Shown in pieces: positions 63,870 to 64,000 of a DNA stretch of 64,000 nt. The notes under the pieces were generated by a model. The model had not been told where the DNA came from, did not search any database, and saw only the letters and a program-made list of their open reading frames with translations. Position numbers and translations under genes: made by a program. The stretch is from Acanthosepion lycidas (Eukaryota > Mollusca > Cephalopoda > Sepiida > Sepiidae). Within the stretch, counting starts at the first letter, position 1. Every line of letters begins with the position of its first letter. The stretch is from NCBI GenBank assembly GCA_963932145.1, contig OZ010574.1, positions 56,140,357-56,204,356 on the forward strand, read 5' to 3'.

Positions 63870-64000
63870 TACTACACTTAAATTCATGTAGTTCAGGTAC
63901 CAAAGAGAAAAGCTCATCAGAACAGTTGGTCTGAAAAAATATTTATAGAAAAGGCATGAGAAAACTACGTGACGGTATTGGGAATGTGACTGAAGCCGAG

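Overview
Eukaryotic, very AT-rich, non-genic DNA packed with transposable-element debris and long (TA)n, (CA/GT)n, (CT)n and (TCTA)n microsatellites. Retroposons with tRNA-Lys-, tRNA-Arg- and tRNA-Gln/Glu-like heads, a Ceph-SINE-like repeat, and Penelope, RTE, Jockey/CR1-type, mariner, Tc1, hAT and Helitron remnants together suggest a mollusc, most likely a cephalopod and probably an octopod. This is inference from repeat content; no species marker is present. I found no host gene or host exon. Every recognisable protein fragment belongs to a mobile element, and all are broken by stops, frameshifts, truncation or nested insertions.

Layout. 0-6 kb: a Penelope-like reverse transcriptase fragment, a Penelope GIY-YIG endonuclease 3' end, several tRNA-type SINEs, a dimer-like hammerhead retroelement, and microsatellites. 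5-20 kb: fold-back elements with a tRNA-Leu-like centre, mariner and Jockey/CR1-like pseudogenes, a 23-bp minisatellite (13.6 kb), and the first copies of a composite tandem-repeat module. 20-28 kb: a hammerhead-like repeat, an internally deleted mariner carrying a nested miniature element, the best preserved Jockey/CR1-like fragment (22.5-23.3 kb), an AT satellite, and mariner-type hairpin miniature elements. 28.9-30.7 kb: a 1.79-kb non-autonomous hAT-like element with a perfect 8-bp target duplication. 31-38 kb: cruciform-prone TA and GATA arrays, an RTE fragment interrupted by a solo LTR and by a miniature element, SINEs, and a pair of opposed tRNA-like retroelements with hammerhead ribozymes. 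39-46 kb: short hAT elements, a possible hammerhead variant (41.7 kb), a second hammerhead dimer (42.5 kb), and a Penelope element with terminal direct repeats. 46-53 kb: two inverted copies of the composite module with 112-bp satellite arrays, flanking an inverted tRNA-like pair and a fold-back element. 53-64 kb: a (TCTA)n block, a Tc1 transposase with a local inversion, RTE pieces, a Helitron with intact ends, a 39-bp minisatellite, an LTR-like boundary, and a pogo-like miniature element.

The most notable theme is the recurrence of self-cleaving RNA motifs. At least two tRNA-headed retroelement families carry recognisable hammerhead ribozymes at their 3' side, and one of them occurs twice as a dimer-like unit of about 290 bp with a hammerhead at each end, the architecture expected of metazoan retrozymes. 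Several further repeats (Penelope 3' ends, fold-back arms, the 21.4-kb and 41.7-kb repeats) have hammerhead-like cores with CTGANGA, a stem, and GAAA.
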